64,000 bases of DNA, from assembly GCF_003626755.1 (NCBI RefSeq), contig NZ_RBCJ01000003.1, positions 439,859-503,858 on the forward strand, given 5' to 3'. Positions 56,201-64,000 of this stretch are shown here, in pieces. Numbering within the stretch: position 1 is the stretch's first letter; each line of letters starts with the position of its first letter. The notes beneath the pieces were generated by a model. It ran no database searches. It had not been told where the DNA came from and saw nothing but the letters and a program-made list of their open reading frames with translations. The DNA comes from Ulvibacterium marinum. Lineage in GTDB: Bacteria; Bacteroidota; Bacteroidia; Flavobacteriales; Flavobacteriaceae. The position numbers and the translations under genes were made by a program.

Positions 56201-56500
56201 CTGTGCGTCTTCCACCATTTGTACATCAATGGTGTTTGCACTTCCTACGGTAATTTCTTGGGTTCTTTGCCCAATGTAGGAGAAAACCAAAACAGCGCCT
56301 TCTTCCGTGTTAAGGGTATAGTTTCCATCAAAATCAGTCTGAGTACCCGTTGTGGTTCCTTTGACCACTACGGAAGTACCAGGCAGAGGAAGACCGTCTT
56401 GGTCCGTCACGGTACCTGAAACCGCTTTTTCCTGTGCAAAAGATAGCTGCACAATTAACGCCAGAAATAGCGTTAAAATTCCATTAAGTTTTGTTCTCAT
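53243..56500 (-). CDS. SusC/RagA-type TonB-linked outer membrane transporter
   Basis: The protein has 1085 residues. A signal peptide ends near SFAQ, followed by a carboxypeptidase-regulatory-like domain (about 25-100, GTVTDQDGLPLPGTSVVVKG), a TonB box-like ALEEVVVTAQG, the plug (IGRVLQGKVAGVNITNN, IIIRGFSSVTQSNQPLFVVDG) and the 22-stranded barrel to the last residue Phe. It moves substrates across the outer membrane using TonB energy and pairs with the SusD gene 33 bases downstream. No sigma or FecI/FecR pair and no degradative enzymes are next to it, so the substrate is unknown. A promoter and a perfect palindrome precede it. Confidence 0.95.
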   Translation of the reverse strand: MRTKLNGILTLFLALIVQLSFAQEKAVSGTVTDQDGLPLPGTSVVVKGTTTGTQTDFDGNYTLNTEEGAVLVFSYIGQRTQEITVGSANTIDVQMVEDAQALEEVVVTAQGIQREERSLGYAVTTVDEEQVSSRPEADIGRVLQGKVAGVNITNNNGLSGSGTNIIIRGFSSVTQSNQPLFVVDGIPIDSGTNTQTSFLDGNTESSRFLDIDPNTIASVSVLKGLSATVLYGNRGRNGVILITTKGAATGEAPSKTEVTVNQSVFVADAILPKYQDNYGGGFHQGFGYFFSNWGPRFDRTDDDGISQARQFVGDGPGGVAILQHPHNFIADQTLIAGFEDLLDDPYPYQPYNGVEEFFRTGFVTSTSVNVRGGGEKASFNLNYGRTEDRGITPGNTLLRNNFNLGGNARLSNKLTISGVFNFIRTGFKSPPNAVSTGSGAAFNGGAVFGDILYTPRSVDLTNLPFQAADGRSVYYRETNDIQNPYWTVANVKTSQDTDRFIGNTSLTYEINDWMNLTYRLGLDTYSEFNFYGQNKGGVDGPVIGLLRTNSVRNTIWNHDLILSADKDLSENLNLKAIAGLNSRRDEYEQDGIESQGQLVFGVLEHFNFTTPSAQNSLTRSGNNPNLNQNFEQNLVGAYLDLTLGYKDWLFLNAVGRNDWSSTLERENNSIFYPGASISFVPTSAFEGIQGNFLNYAKLRLGYGSSAGFPDPFTTRSVLGLTARSLVDVNGNVISSNSVDNTLGNADLKPERIQEFEVGLDTRLFNRLNLNVSLFDKRTTDLITDRTLDSSTGFTSTTVNIGEIQAQGVEVDFDLAILKEFESGIGINIAGNWTTIETTVTDLADGTNNILLTDAIAQEAANYAVEGRPFGVLLGSDFVFDDDGNRLVNDAGRYLFDPTIREIGDPNPDWQTALIPTITFKNFTLSANLQYRHGGDVYSVTTSALIGRGVVDDDNPIDREANYILPGVKASDGTPNDTAISSTELGFNTYFGGNINPLSIFDGSTIRLQEASLGYSLPSKMLEKTPFGSLTFTLSGQNLWFKAINFPDNVRYDTNSSSTGVGNGQGIDFFTGPSVRRYGFTVRASF

Positions 56501-56527
56501 TTTTTAATTATTTGAATTAGCTACCGG

Positions 56528-56558
56528 CAAAAGTCATAAATTCATGTTAATAATCCAA
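56528..56558 (-). promoter_or_regulatory. Promoter of the SusC/SusD operon
   Basis: On the minus strand TTG (56558-56556) is followed after 20 bases by GACTTTTG (56535-56528), one mismatch from TAnnTTTG. The predicted start is about 22 bases before the SusC ATG. Confidence 0.5.
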
Positions 56559-56571
56559 CTTTTTTTATCTT

Positions 56572-56593
56572 AAAGTTATGCATGCATAACTTT
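56572..56593. promoter_or_regulatory. Perfect 22-bp palindrome upstream of the SusC promoter
   Basis: AAAGTTATGCA is followed at once by its exact reverse complement. The centre lies about 60 bases upstream of the predicted SusC transcription start, just behind the -33 element. It is a candidate binding site for a dimeric activator. It has no T-tract, so it is not a terminator. Confidence 0.55.
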
Positions 56594-57292
56594 TTCGTTT
56601 GTTAAAAAATGGAAAATTGAAAGTAAATTCTAGTAAAATATCACATATGTACGTACCTAGATTATAAATGCAACATTATTAAAAAGTCAATAAAGAGAAT
56701 ACCTACAAAAAAAAGTTAAATTTTTAACAAGTACGCAAAAATCGATTTTGGCCCTCAGAAAAATTCTTAAAATATCATTTTCATAATTTTTTAAATAAAA
56801 AAATGCGAAATCAAAAATGATATGTCAAATAGATTTTGGGGATATGACATAATCCGATTGGCAAGCAACATTTTTATCAATAAAAATTGAATCAAAATAC
56901 TTTACCCTGGAACATTTTTTGTATCATCTGTTCATTATGAATATATCATTTGATTTGGTTCAATTGAGTGAGTTTTGCCGGAAACTGAATAACAAACATC
57001 TAGGAGATATTCAGCATGTCCATATCTGCATCCCATAATCTAGTAGAAGAGTTGCTGTAATATGAGTTTGCTTTATTAACAAGCTTCCGTGATATTTTCG
57101 ACAAGCAAAAGATTTATGGGGGGTGCTCCAATGAATTAGTGAATGTAACAGATTTGCTTAATCAATTTATTTGATCTTTATACAAGGGCCGAGGAGCCAT
57201 ATTTTTTTACAGAATTTCGTTCTTCCGGTGGACAATGTTGAGCAACCTTAGGTACCCTTATATAAATGGATGAAAAATAAATTTTTTACCGT
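56594..57292. other. AT-rich intergenic region between SusC and the str operon
   Basis: About 700 bases of strongly AT-rich sequence with no credible reading frame, no tRNA-like structure and no repeat that I can identify. It separates the divergent SusC operon and ribosomal cluster. It may hold further promoter elements or a small RNA, but I see no specific signal. Confidence 0.5.
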
Positions 57293-57322
57293 TTGAATTT
57301 TTGGAAAATATCACTACATTTG
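57293..57322 (+). promoter_or_regulatory. Promoter of the str/S10 ribosomal cluster
   Basis: TTG (57293-57295) is followed after 19 bases by TACATTTG (57315-57322), an exact match to the Bacteroidota housekeeping consensus. It predicts a leader of about 38 bases before the rpsL ATG. Confidence 0.7.
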
Positions 57323-57365
57323 CCAGCCCTTAAACGAGGGTTATATTATATACATATTATAAGTA

Positions 57366-57740
57366 ATGCCAACAATTTCACAATTAGTACGAAAAGGAAG
57401 GGCCACAATTACCAAGAAGAGTAAATCGGCTGCTTTGGATTCGTGTCCACAAAGAAGAGGTGTATGTACCCGGGTATATACGACCACTCCTAAGAAACCA
57501 AACTCTGCGATGCGAAAGGTTGCCAGGGTAAGGTTGACCAATGGTAAGGAAGTTAACGCTTACATTCCAGGGGAAGGACACAACCTCCAAGAGCACTCGA
57601 TAGTATTGGTAAGAGGCGGAAGGGTAAAGGATTTGCCGGGAGTTAGGTATCATATCGTGAGGGGAGCCCTGGACACAGCAGGTGTTGCAGGTAGAACCCA
57701 ACGTAGATCTAAATACGGAGCAAAAAGACCCAAAAAGTAA
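57366..57740 (+). CDS. rpsL: Ribosomal protein S12
   Basis: The protein has 124 residues and is full length. It contains [18 protein letters not shown] with the lysine pair at the streptomycin-relevant position, apparently wild type, and the second conserved site [14 protein letters not shown]12 sits at the 30S decoding centre. It opens the str operon behind a consensus promoter. Confidence 0.98.
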   Translation: MPTISQLVRKGRATITKKSKSAALDSCPQRRGVCTRVYTTTPKKPNSAMRKVARVRLTNGKEVNAYIPGEGHNLQEHSIVLVRGGRVKDLPGVRYHIVRGALDTAGVAGRTQRRSKYGAKRPKK

Positions 57741-57818
57741 TTTAATGGTTTATTTTCAAGGGGGAGAGCATTGGGAGCTCACCTCAATTTGGAACCTTAA
57801 ACTTTTAAGAAAGCAGTA

Positions 57819-58295
57819 ATGAGAAAAAAACAGGCAAAAAAAAGACCTCTCTTACCGGATCCCCGGTTTAATGATCAATTGGTTACCCGTTTTGTGAATA
57901 TGATGATGTGGGATGGAAAAAAGTCCGTTGCCTTCCATGTATTCTATGGTGCCATGGATATCGTTGAGGAAAAGAAAACAGATGAAGAAAAGAGCGCATT
58001 GGATCTTTGGAAAGATGCCCTTTCCAATGTAATGCCCCACGTTGAGGTTAGAAGCAGGCGTGTTGGGGGTGCAACTTTTCAAATTCCTATGCAAATCCGT
58101 CCGGACAGGAAGATTTCTACTGCCATGAAGTGGTTGATAAGCTATGCAAGAAAGCGAAATGAAAAGGGAATGTCACAAAAACTGGCAGCCGAAATATTGG
58201 CAGCTGCAAAGGAAGAGGGGGCTGCGGTAAAGAAACGGGTAGACACCCATAAGATGGCAGAAGCAAACAAAGCATTTTCCCACTTTAGATTTTAA
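57819..58295 (+). CDS. rpsG: Ribosomal protein S7
   Basis: The protein has 158 residues, the usual bacterial length. It begins [16 protein letters not shown] and contains the RNA-binding [17 protein letters not shown] motif. S7 starts assembly of the 30S head domain. It lies 78 bases after rpsL and six before fusA in the conserved order. Confidence 0.98.
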   Translation: MRKKQAKKRPLLPDPRFNDQLVTRFVNMMMWDGKKSVAFHVFYGAMDIVEEKKTDEEKSALDLWKDALSNVMPHVEVRSRRVGGATFQIPMQIRPDRKISTAMKWLISYARKRNEKGMSQKLAAEILAAAKEEGAAVKKRVDTHKMAEANKAFSHFRF

Positions 58296-58301
58296 TCAAA
58301 A

Positions 58302-60431
58302 ATGGCAAGAGATTTAAAATACACAAGGAATATTGGTATCGCGGCTCATATAGATGCCGGAAAAACCACTACTACTGAACGTATCCTATTTTATACAGGA
58401 GTAAGTCATAAAATAGGGGAGGTGCATGATGGTGCGGCTACTATGGACTGGATGGAGCAGGAGCAGGAGCGTGGTATTACCATTACATCAGCAGCTACTA
58501 CATGTACTTGGAATTTCCCAATGAAAAACGGTGAGATTACAGATGTTACAAAACCCTACCATTTTAATATTATAGATACCCCGGGTCACGTAGATTTCAC
58601 TGTTGAGGTGAATCGGTCCCTACGTGTTCTGGACGGGCTTGTCTTTTTGTTTAGTGCTGTGGACGGAGTTGAGCCACAATCAGAAACTAACTGGAGGCTT
58701 GCCGATAATTACAAAGTTCCACGAATGGGCTTTGTAAACAAAATGGATAGACAGGGCTCTAACTTCCTTAATGTGTGTAAGCAGGTTAGGGAAATGTTGA
58801 AGTCAAATGCCGTCCCTATTGTACTTCCTATTGGGGATGAAGCTGATTTTAGGGGTATAGTGGATTTGGTAAAGAACCGTGCTATTGTCTGGCATGAACA
58901 TGATATGGGAGCCACTTTTGATGTGGTAGACATCCCTGCGGAAATGGAAGAAGAAGTCCATGAGCATAGGGCGGCACTGATAGAGGCGGTTGCCGAATAT
59001 GACGAGAACCTTATGGAAAAATTCTTTGAGGATGAGGATTCCATAACGGAAGAAGAGGTTCACACGGCACTTAGGGCAGCAGTTATGGATATGAGTATAA
59101 TCCCTATGATATGCGGTTCCTCCTTTAAGAACAAAGGTGTTCAATTCTTACTGGACGCTGTATGTAGATATTTGCCTTCGCCTTTGGATAAGGATGCTAT
59201 AGTGGGCACTAATCCCGATACAGGAGAAGAAATTGCTAGAAAACCAGATTTAAAGGAGCCTTTTTCGGCTTTGGCATTTAAAATTGCCACAGACCCTTTT
59301 GTTGGTCGTTTGGCTTTCTTTAGAGCATATTCCGGGAAATTGGATGCCGGATCTTATGTTTTGAACAATCGTTCTGGAAATAAAGAAAGGATTTCTAGGA
59401 TATACCAAATGCATTCCAATAAACAGAATGCGGTTGCATCAATAGGTGCTGGCGATATTGGAGCGGCGGTAGGATTTAAGGATATAAAGACTGGAGACAC
59501 CCTTTCCGATGAAAAACATCCGATTGTTTTGGAAAGTATGAACTTTCCCGATCCGGTAATCGGTATCGCGGTTGAGCCCAAGACAAAAGCAGATGTTGAT
59601 AAGTTGGGGATGTCATTGGCAAAACTTGCTGAGGAAGATCCAACCTTTCAAGTAAAGACTGATGAAGCTTCTGGACAAACCATAATTTCCGGAATGGGAG
59701 AACTTCATTTGGATATTATTGTAGATCGCCTAAGGAGGGAATTCAAGGTTGAAGTAAATCAGGGACAACCCCAGGTAGAATATAAGGAAGCTTTAACTGC
59801 CTCCGCTGAGCATCGGGAAGTATACAAGAAGCAAACCGGTGGACGCGGTAAATTTGCAGATATCGTCTTCACTATGGAGCCTGCAAGTGACGAGACCAAA
59901 GCGGGATTGGAATTTGTTAACGAAATTAAGGGAGGTAATATTCCCCGTGAGTATATTCCATCCGTAGAAAAAGGATTTAAGGAGGCCATGAAGAATGGGC
60001 CTTTGGCCGGTTTTGAGATGGATAGTATGAGGATAGTCCTGAAGGATGGTTCTTTCCACCCTGTGGATTCGGATTCATTATCTTTTGAATTGGCAGCTAA
60101 ATTAGGTTATAAGGAAGCAGCTAAAAAGGCACGCGCCGTTCTAATGGAGCCTATTATGAAATTGGAGGCGTTGACCCCGGAAGAAAATATGGGTGATATC
60201 GTTGGAGACCTTAATAGGAGAAGGGGACAAGTAAACAATATGGATGATAGGGCAGGTTCCAAAGTAATAAAGGCCGAGGTTCCACTTTCTGAAATGTTCG
60301 GTTACGTTACTGCTTTGCGTACGTTGTCATCCGGTAGGGCTACTTCCACAATGGAATTTTCGCACTATGCGGAAACGCCATCCAATATAGCTGAAGAAGT
60401 AATAAAGGCAGCCAAAGGTGTAACCGCTTAA
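58302..60431 (+). CDS. fusA: Elongation factor G
   Basis: The protein has 709 residues. The G domain is clear: [15 protein letters not shown] (P-loop), [11 protein letters not shown] (switch I), [12 protein letters not shown] (G3) and [10 protein letters not shown] (G4). Domains II-V follow, with [10 protein letters not shown] and the C-terminal [22 protein letters not shown] drives translocation on the ribosome. tuf does not follow it, as usual in Bacteroidota. Confidence 0.98.
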   Translation: MARDLKYTRNIGIAAHIDAGKTTTTERILFYTGVSHKIGEVHDGAATMDWMEQEQERGITITSAATTCTWNFPMKNGEITDVTKPYHFNIIDTPGHVDFTVEVNRSLRVLDGLVFLFSAVDGVEPQSETNWRLADNYKVPRMGFVNKMDRQGSNFLNVCKQVREMLKSNAVPIVLPIGDEADFRGIVDLVKNRAIVWHEHDMGATFDVVDIPAEMEEEVHEHRAALIEAVAEYDENLMEKFFEDEDSITEEEVHTALRAAVMDMSIIPMICGSSFKNKGVQFLLDAVCRYLPSPLDKDAIVGTNPDTGEEIARKPDLKEPFSALAFKIATDPFVGRLAFFRAYSGKLDAGSYVLNNRSGNKERISRIYQMHSNKQNAVASIGAGDIGAAVGFKDIKTGDTLSDEKHPIVLESMNFPDPVIGIAVEPKTKADVDKLGMSLAKLAEEDPTFQVKTDEASGQTIISGMGELHLDIIVDRLRREFKVEVNQGQPQVEYKEALTASAEHREVYKKQTGGRGKFADIVFTMEPASDETKAGLEFVNEIKGGNIPREYIPSVEKGFKEAMKNGPLAGFEMDSMRIVLKDGSFHPVDSDSLSFELAAKLGYKEAAKKARAVLMEPIMKLEALTPEENMGDIVGDLNRRRGQVNNMDDRAGSKVIKAEVPLSEMFGYVTALRTLSSGRATSTMEFSHYAETPSNIAEEVIKAAKGVTA

Positions 60432-60441
60432 TTCTAGTAAG

Positions 60442-60747
60442 ATGAGTCAAAAAATTAGAATAAAATTAAAATCGTACGATCACAATTTGGTGGATAAGTC
60501 CGCTGAAAAAATCGTAAAAACGGTAAAGACTACCGGTGCTGTGGTTACAGGCCCCATTCCTTTGCCAACACATAAAAAAATATTTACAGTGTTACGTTCA
60601 CCGCACGTAAATAAAAAGTCCCGGGAACAATTTCAATTGAGCTCGTATAAACGACTCCTTGACATTTATAGTTCCTCTTCCAAAACGATTGATGCGTTGA
60701 TGAAGTTGGAGCTTCCTAGTGGGGTTGAGGTAGAAATTAAGGTTTAG
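60442..60747 (+). CDS. rpsJ: Ribosomal protein S10
   Basis: The protein has 101 residues. It has the normal S10 fold, with [20 protein letters not shown] at the start and [20 protein letters not shown] in the middle. S10 is a 30S head protein and also the NusE transcription antitermination factor. It follows fusA by ten bases; a 192-base gap separates it from rplC. Confidence 0.97.
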   Translation: MSQKIRIKLKSYDHNLVDKSAEKIVKTVKTTGAVVTGPIPLPTHKKIFTVLRSPHVNKKSREQFQLSSYKRLLDIYSSSSKTIDALMKLELPSGVEVEIKV

Positions 60748-60755
60748 TTTCAATT

Positions 60756-60771
60756 TTCCGCTAGTGCGGAA
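60756..60771. repeat. Short GC-richer hairpin in the rpsJ-rplC gap
   Basis: TTCCGC-TAGT-GCGGAA forms a perfect six-base stem with a four-base loop, followed to about 60800 by a GC-rich segment unlike the AT-rich flanks. It has no T-tract directly after it. It may be a fragment of a dispersed intergenic repeat or a leader element; a small attenuator is possible. Confidence 0.5.
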
Positions 60772-60910
60772 TGACATGTCCAGAGCCGCGAGCGAAGGAA
60801 AAACGGAAAAAAATTAATTCAGGGTTGAATAATTTTTGACCCTATTTTTTTGGAAAGTAAGGAACAGTAATACATAATTTAATAGTAACGGATGATTGAT
60901 TTTCGGCTTG

Positions 60911-60931
60911 AAAATCCAAAATCCAAAATCT
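60911..60931. repeat. Heptamer tandem repeat before rplC
   Basis: Three copies of AAAATCC/T lie in a row, ending eight bases before the rplC ATG. The seven-base period is the same as in the array at the end of rarA, although the unit differs. Confidence 0.7.
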
Positions 60932-60939
60932 AAATCAAT

Positions 60940-61557
60940 ATGTCTGGGTTAATAGGAAAAAAAGTAGGCATGACCAGCATCTTTGACGAAAATGGAAAAA
61001 ACATTCCATGTACCGTTATCGAAGCCGGCCCATGTGTAGTTACCCAAGTCAGAACCGAAGAGGTAGACGGGTATAGTGCCCTTCAACTCGGTTTCGATGA
61101 CAAGGCAGAAAAGCGTGCAAACAAGGCCGAATCCGGTCATTTTAAGAAAGCAGGCGCATCTCCTAAAAAGAAGGTCATTGAATTCCGCGATTTTGAAGGT
61201 GAATTTAAATTGGGAGATACCATTGGTGTCGATGTTTTTGTAGAAGGAGAGTTTGTTGATGTAGTGGGCACTTCAAAAGGGAAGGGCTTTCAAGGCGTAG
61301 TCAAAAGACATGGTTTTGGAGGGGTTGGTCAATCTACACATGGGCAGCATAATAGGCTAAGGGCCCCAGGATCTATTGGTGCGGCATCCACACCCTCAAG
61401 GGTTTTTAAGGGAATGCGTATGGCCGGTAGAATGGGTGGAGATCGGGTTACCGTTCAAAATTTAAGGGTTCTTAAAGTAGTACCTGAGAAAAACCTTATC
61501 GTTGTTAAGGGATGTGTTCCCGGTCATAAAAATGCATACGTAACTATTGAGAAGTAA
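60940..61557 (+). CDS. rplC: Ribosomal protein L3
   Basis: The protein has 205 residues. It begins [17 protein letters not shown], and contains the family signature [19 protein letters not shown] and the loop [16 protein letters not shown]3 nucleates 50S assembly near the peptidyl transferase centre. Its stop overlaps the rplD start in TAATG. Confidence 0.98.
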   Translation: MSGLIGKKVGMTSIFDENGKNIPCTVIEAGPCVVTQVRTEEVDGYSALQLGFDDKAEKRANKAESGHFKKAGASPKKKVIEFRDFEGEFKLGDTIGVDVFVEGEFVDVVGTSKGKGFQGVVKRHGFGGVGQSTHGQHNRLRAPGSIGAASTPSRVFKGMRMAGRMGGDRVTVQNLRVLKVVPEKNLIVVKGCVPGHKNAYVTIEK

Positions 61558-62186
61558 TGAAGGTAGCAGTTTTAGATATCAAAGGAAAAGACACTGGTAG
61601 AAAGGCAGACCTTTCTGATGCAGTCTTCGGAATAGAGCCCAACAAACATGCGGTGTATTTGGACGTAAAGCAATATATGGCGCATCAAAGGCAGGGTACC
61701 CATAAGGCCAAAGAGCGCGGTGAGATAGTTGGAAGTACCCGAAAAATAAAAAAACAAAAAGGTACGGGAACCGCCAGGGCCGGTAGTATTAAGTCTCCGA
61801 TTTTTAGAGGCGGAGGACGTATTTTTGGACCGAGGCCTAAGGACTATTCCCAAAAACTAAACAAAAATGTAAAGCGTTTGGCCCGTAAATCGGCCTTGAG
61901 TATGAAGTCAAAGGATAAGGCAATTTTAGTTGTTGAAGATTTTGATTTTGAGATGCCAAAGACCAAGGATTTTATTCAAGTTTTGAAGTCGTTAGGGCTG
62001 GAAAACAAAAAATCTTTGTTTGTGTTGGGCCATTCAAATAATAGCGTATATTTGTCTTCGCGTAATTTGAAGGGTTCAGAGGTTTTAACTAGCTCAGAAT
62101 TAAGTACTTACAAAATATTAAACGCCAATAATATTGTGTTGTTGGAAGGTGCTTTGGAAGGGCTTGAGACCAACCTAAATAAATAA
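61557..62186 (+). CDS. rplD: Ribosomal protein L4
   Basis: The protein has 209 residues. The exit-tunnel loop is recognisable in [20 protein letters not shown] and [15 protein letters not shown]4 lines the nascent peptide tunnel and in E. coli also represses its own operon. It is translationally coupled to rplC through an overlapping TAATG. Confidence 0.98.
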   Translation: MKVAVLDIKGKDTGRKADLSDAVFGIEPNKHAVYLDVKQYMAHQRQGTHKAKERGEIVGSTRKIKKQKGTGTARAGSIKSPIFRGGGRIFGPRPKDYSQKLNKNVKRLARKSALSMKSKDKAILVVEDFDFEMPKTKDFIQVLKSLGLENKKSLFVLGHSNNSVYLSSRNLKGSEVLTSSELSTYKILNANNIVLLEGALEGLETNLNK

Positions 62187-62193
62187 GAAAGCC

Positions 62194-62484
62194 ATGAGTG
62201 TGTTGATAAAACCTATAATAACCGAAAAGATGACAGCTGATAGCGAGTTGTACAACCGTTATGGTTTCTTTGTAGATCCCAAAGCGAACAAGTTGCAGAT
62301 CAAAGATGCTGTTGAGGCCACTTATGGAGTTTCGGTTAAAAAGGTTCGGACCATGAACTATGGCCCGACCAGAAAATCCAGATACACCAAGACAGGAGTA
62401 CAGCATGGTAAAACAAATGCCTTAAAAAAGGCAATTGTAGATGTAGCGGATGGAGATATCATCGATTTTTACAGTAATCTATAA
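62194..62484 (+). CDS. rplW: Ribosomal protein L23
   Basis: The protein has 96 residues. It begins VLIKPIITEKMTADSELYNR and contains YGFFVDPKANKLQIKDAVEA, the L23 core. L23 lies at the tunnel exit and docks trigger factor and SRP. It follows rplD by seven bases. Confidence 0.97.
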   Translation: MSVLIKPIITEKMTADSELYNRYGFFVDPKANKLQIKDAVEATYGVSVKKVRTMNYGPTRKSRYTKTGVQHGKTNALKKAIVDVADGDIIDFYSNL

Positions 62485-62493
62485 AGACACGGA

Positions 62494-63318
62494 ATGTCAG
62501 TTAGAAAATTAAAACCGATAACTCCCGGACAGCGTTTTAGAGTAGTAAACGGATTTGACGCGCTTACTGCTGATAAGCCGGAGAAAAGCTTGCTTGCTCC
62601 GTTAAAAAAGTCGGGAGGTAGAAACAGTCAAGGAAAAATGACCATACGCCATAGAGGTGGTGGCCACAAAAGAAGGTACAGGATTATTGATTTTAAAAGG
62701 GACAAACAAGATGTTGCCGCTACGGTCAAATCTATCCAATATGACCCCAATAGGACTGCCTTTATAGCACTTTTGGAGTATTCTGATGGTGAAAAACGCC
62801 ATGTAATTGCGCAAAATGGTCTTCAAGTCGACCAGAAAATTTCATCTGGGAAAGGTGTAGCACCGGAAATCGGTAATGCATTACCCTTGAGCGAAATTCC
62901 ATTAGGGACAATTATTTCATGTATTGAGTTGCGACCTGGACAAGGAGCAGTAATGGCAAGAAGTGCCGGTACTTTTGCCCAATTAATGGCAAGGGAAGGC
63001 AAGTATGCGACCGTTAAACTACCCTCAGGAGAAACCAGATTAATACTTTCTGGCTGTTTGGCCACCATTGGTGCAGTGTCCAATTCGGATCATCAGTTAA
63101 TTGTATCCGGTAAGGCGGGTAGAAGTAGATGGCTTGGCAGAAGACCTAGAACGCGTCCTGTTGCCATGAACCCTGTAGATCACCCAATGGGTGGTGGTGA
63201 AGGAAGAGCATCCGGAGGCCATCCTAGATCCAAGAATGGAATCCCGGCCAAAGGATATAGGACTCGTTCCAAGACCAAGGATACCAACAGATACATAATA
63301 GAACGTAGAAAGAAGTAA
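62494..63318 (+). CDS. rplB: Ribosomal protein L2
   Basis: The protein has 274 residues. It contains [17 protein letters not shown] and the C-terminal [14 protein letters not shown] segment with the conserved His of the peptidyl transferase centre. L2 binds domain IV of 23S rRNA and helps join the subunits. It follows rplW by nine bases. Confidence 0.98.
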   Translation: MSVRKLKPITPGQRFRVVNGFDALTADKPEKSLLAPLKKSGGRNSQGKMTIRHRGGGHKRRYRIIDFKRDKQDVAATVKSIQYDPNRTAFIALLEYSDGEKRHVIAQNGLQVDQKISSGKGVAPEIGNALPLSEIPLGTIISCIELRPGQGAVMARSAGTFAQLMAREGKYATVKLPSGETRLILSGCLATIGAVSNSDHQLIVSGKAGRSRWLGRRPRTRPVAMNPVDHPMGGGEGRASGGHPRSKNGIPAKGYRTRSKTKDTNRYIIERRKK

Positions 63319-63336
63319 AATTAGAAAGAAGAATAA

Positions 63337-63615
63337 ATGGCACGCTCATTAAAGAAAGGACCTTACGTTCATTATAGTTTAGAGAAAAAGATTCAGCAGA
63401 ATGCAGCTTCTGGAAAGAAAAGCGTCATTAAGACGTGGTCCAGGGCCTCTATGATAACGCCTGATTTTGTTGGTCTGACCATTGCGGTTCATAACGGACG
63501 ACAGTTCGTACCTGTGTATATTACCGAAAATATGGTGGGCCACAAGCTGGGAGAATTTTCACCTACTCGATCTTTTAGGGGTCATGCAGGTGCAAAGAAC
63601 AAAGGTAAAAAGTAA
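63337..63615 (+). CDS. rpsS: Ribosomal protein S19
   Basis: The protein has 92 residues. It begins [20 protein letters not shown] and ends with the family motif [19 protein letters not shown]19 binds 16S rRNA in the 30S head together with S13. It is followed by rplV after three bases. Confidence 0.98.
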   Translation: MARSLKKGPYVHYSLEKKIQQNAASGKKSVIKTWSRASMITPDFVGLTIAVHNGRQFVPVYITENMVGHKLGEFSPTRSFRGHAGAKNKGKK

Positions 63616-63618
63616 GCT

Positions 63619-64000
63619 ATGGGAGTTCGAAAAAGACAGATGGCCGAAAGACTAAAGGCTGAAAAGAAACAGATGGCATTTGCAAAGCTCAATAATTGTC
63701 CCACCTCACCACGCAAAATGCGCTTAGTGGCGGATTTGATTCGGGGCGAAGGTGTTGAAAAGGCATTGGCAATCCTAAGGTTTAATCCTAAGGAAGCTTC
63801 GCGCAGGTTGGAGAAGTTGTTACTTTCGGCATTGGCCAATTGGGAGGCTAAGAACGAAGAGGCCAACGTTGAGGATGCCGAGCTTTTTATTAAGGAAATA
63901 CGAGTAGATAGTGCAGGTATGCTAAAACGATTACGGCCTGCCCCTCAAGGAAGGGCACACAGAATAAGAAAGCGTTCCAACCATGTAACATTGGTTTTGG
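63619..64000 (+). CDS. rplV: Ribosomal protein L22 (3' truncated)
   Basis: The frame opens at ATG 63619 and is still open at the window end after 127 codons. The translation has the L22 features [20 protein letters not shown] and, near the end, [17 protein letters not shown]22 reaches into the exit tunnel. The start is three bases after rpsS, in the normal S10 operon order; rpsC should follow outside the window. Confidence 0.96.
   Translation, partial: MGVRKRQMAERLKAEKKQMAFAKLNNCPTSPRKMRLVADLIRGEGVEKALAILRFNPKEASRRLEKLLLSALANWEAKNEEANVEDAELFIKEIRVDSAGMLKRLRPAPQGRAHRIRKRSNHVTLVL

Noticed and set aside
50669-56500. Assignment of a specific glycan to the SusC/SusD pair
   Set aside because: No enzyme or regulator in the operon indicates a substrate, and SusD_2 proteins serve varied ligands.
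56572-56593. Palindrome read as a terminator
   Set aside because: It has no T-tract on either strand and lies upstream of a promoter, between divergent units.
1-64000. tRNA, rRNA, insertion sequences, prophage or restriction/defence genes
   Set aside because: I found no cloverleaf-like intergenic segments, transposase motifs, integrase genes or defence domains in any frame.

Overview
The window looks like an ordinary chromosomal segment of a marine flavobacterium (Bacteroidota, Flavobacteriaceae, perhaps the Maribacter/Zobellia neighbourhood; the genus is a guess). The evidence is a SusC/SusD pair, a type IX secretion trio (type B sorting-domain protein, PorP/SprF-like protein, OmpA-like protein), a DUF7033 deacetylase-like gene beside yjjG, an hpt-adk gene fusion, a str/S10 ribosomal cluster without tuf, and promoters of the Bacteroidota type (TAnnTTTG, sometimes with TTG 16-20 bases upstream). 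I see no tRNA, rRNA, CRISPR, insertion sequence or prophage.

Layout. 1-4.2 kb: 3' part of bamA and two Skp/OmpH chaperone genes (outer membrane biogenesis), closed by a terminator. 4.2-9.8 kb (minus): glycosyltransferase, methyltransferase and KAS III-like enzyme, then gcvP. 9.9-14.4 kb: UbiA-like membrane protein, ECF sigma factor with a short zinc anti-sigma-like protein, secreted rhodanese, heparinase II/III-type lyase, deoxyribonucleotidase. 14.5-21.7 kb: M3 peptidase, purE and purK facing the hpt-adk fusion, then a GNAT acetyltransferase, obg and a DUF4136 lipoprotein. 21.8-30.1 kb: a 2029-residue alpha-2-macroglobulin-like protein, TPR protein, SDR and cupin. 30.3-36.3 kb (minus): type IX secretion trio. 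36.5-47.2 kb: mpl, small membrane protein, radC, DUF7033 protein, yjjG, envelope proteins, rarA, rhomboid protease, rlmB. 47.5-50.4 kb: a degenerate C39-VKOR-thioredoxin fusion followed by a double-glycine-leader, cysteine-rich small peptide. 50.6-56.5 kb (minus): SusC, SusD and a third lipoprotein. 57.3-64 kb: rpsL-rpsG-fusA-rpsJ-rplC-rplD-rplW-rplB-rpsS-rplV (3' truncated).

The most promising candidate for an undescribed system is 47.5-49.5 kb. A membrane disulfide-forming enzyme carries an N-terminal domain shaped like the leader peptidase of peptide exporters but apparently without its catalytic residues. It lies directly before a secreted-peptide precursor with seven cysteines after a Gly-Gly cleavage site. 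I infer that the enzyme docks the leader and oxidises the core. No exporter gene is in the window, so it would have to be encoded elsewhere.
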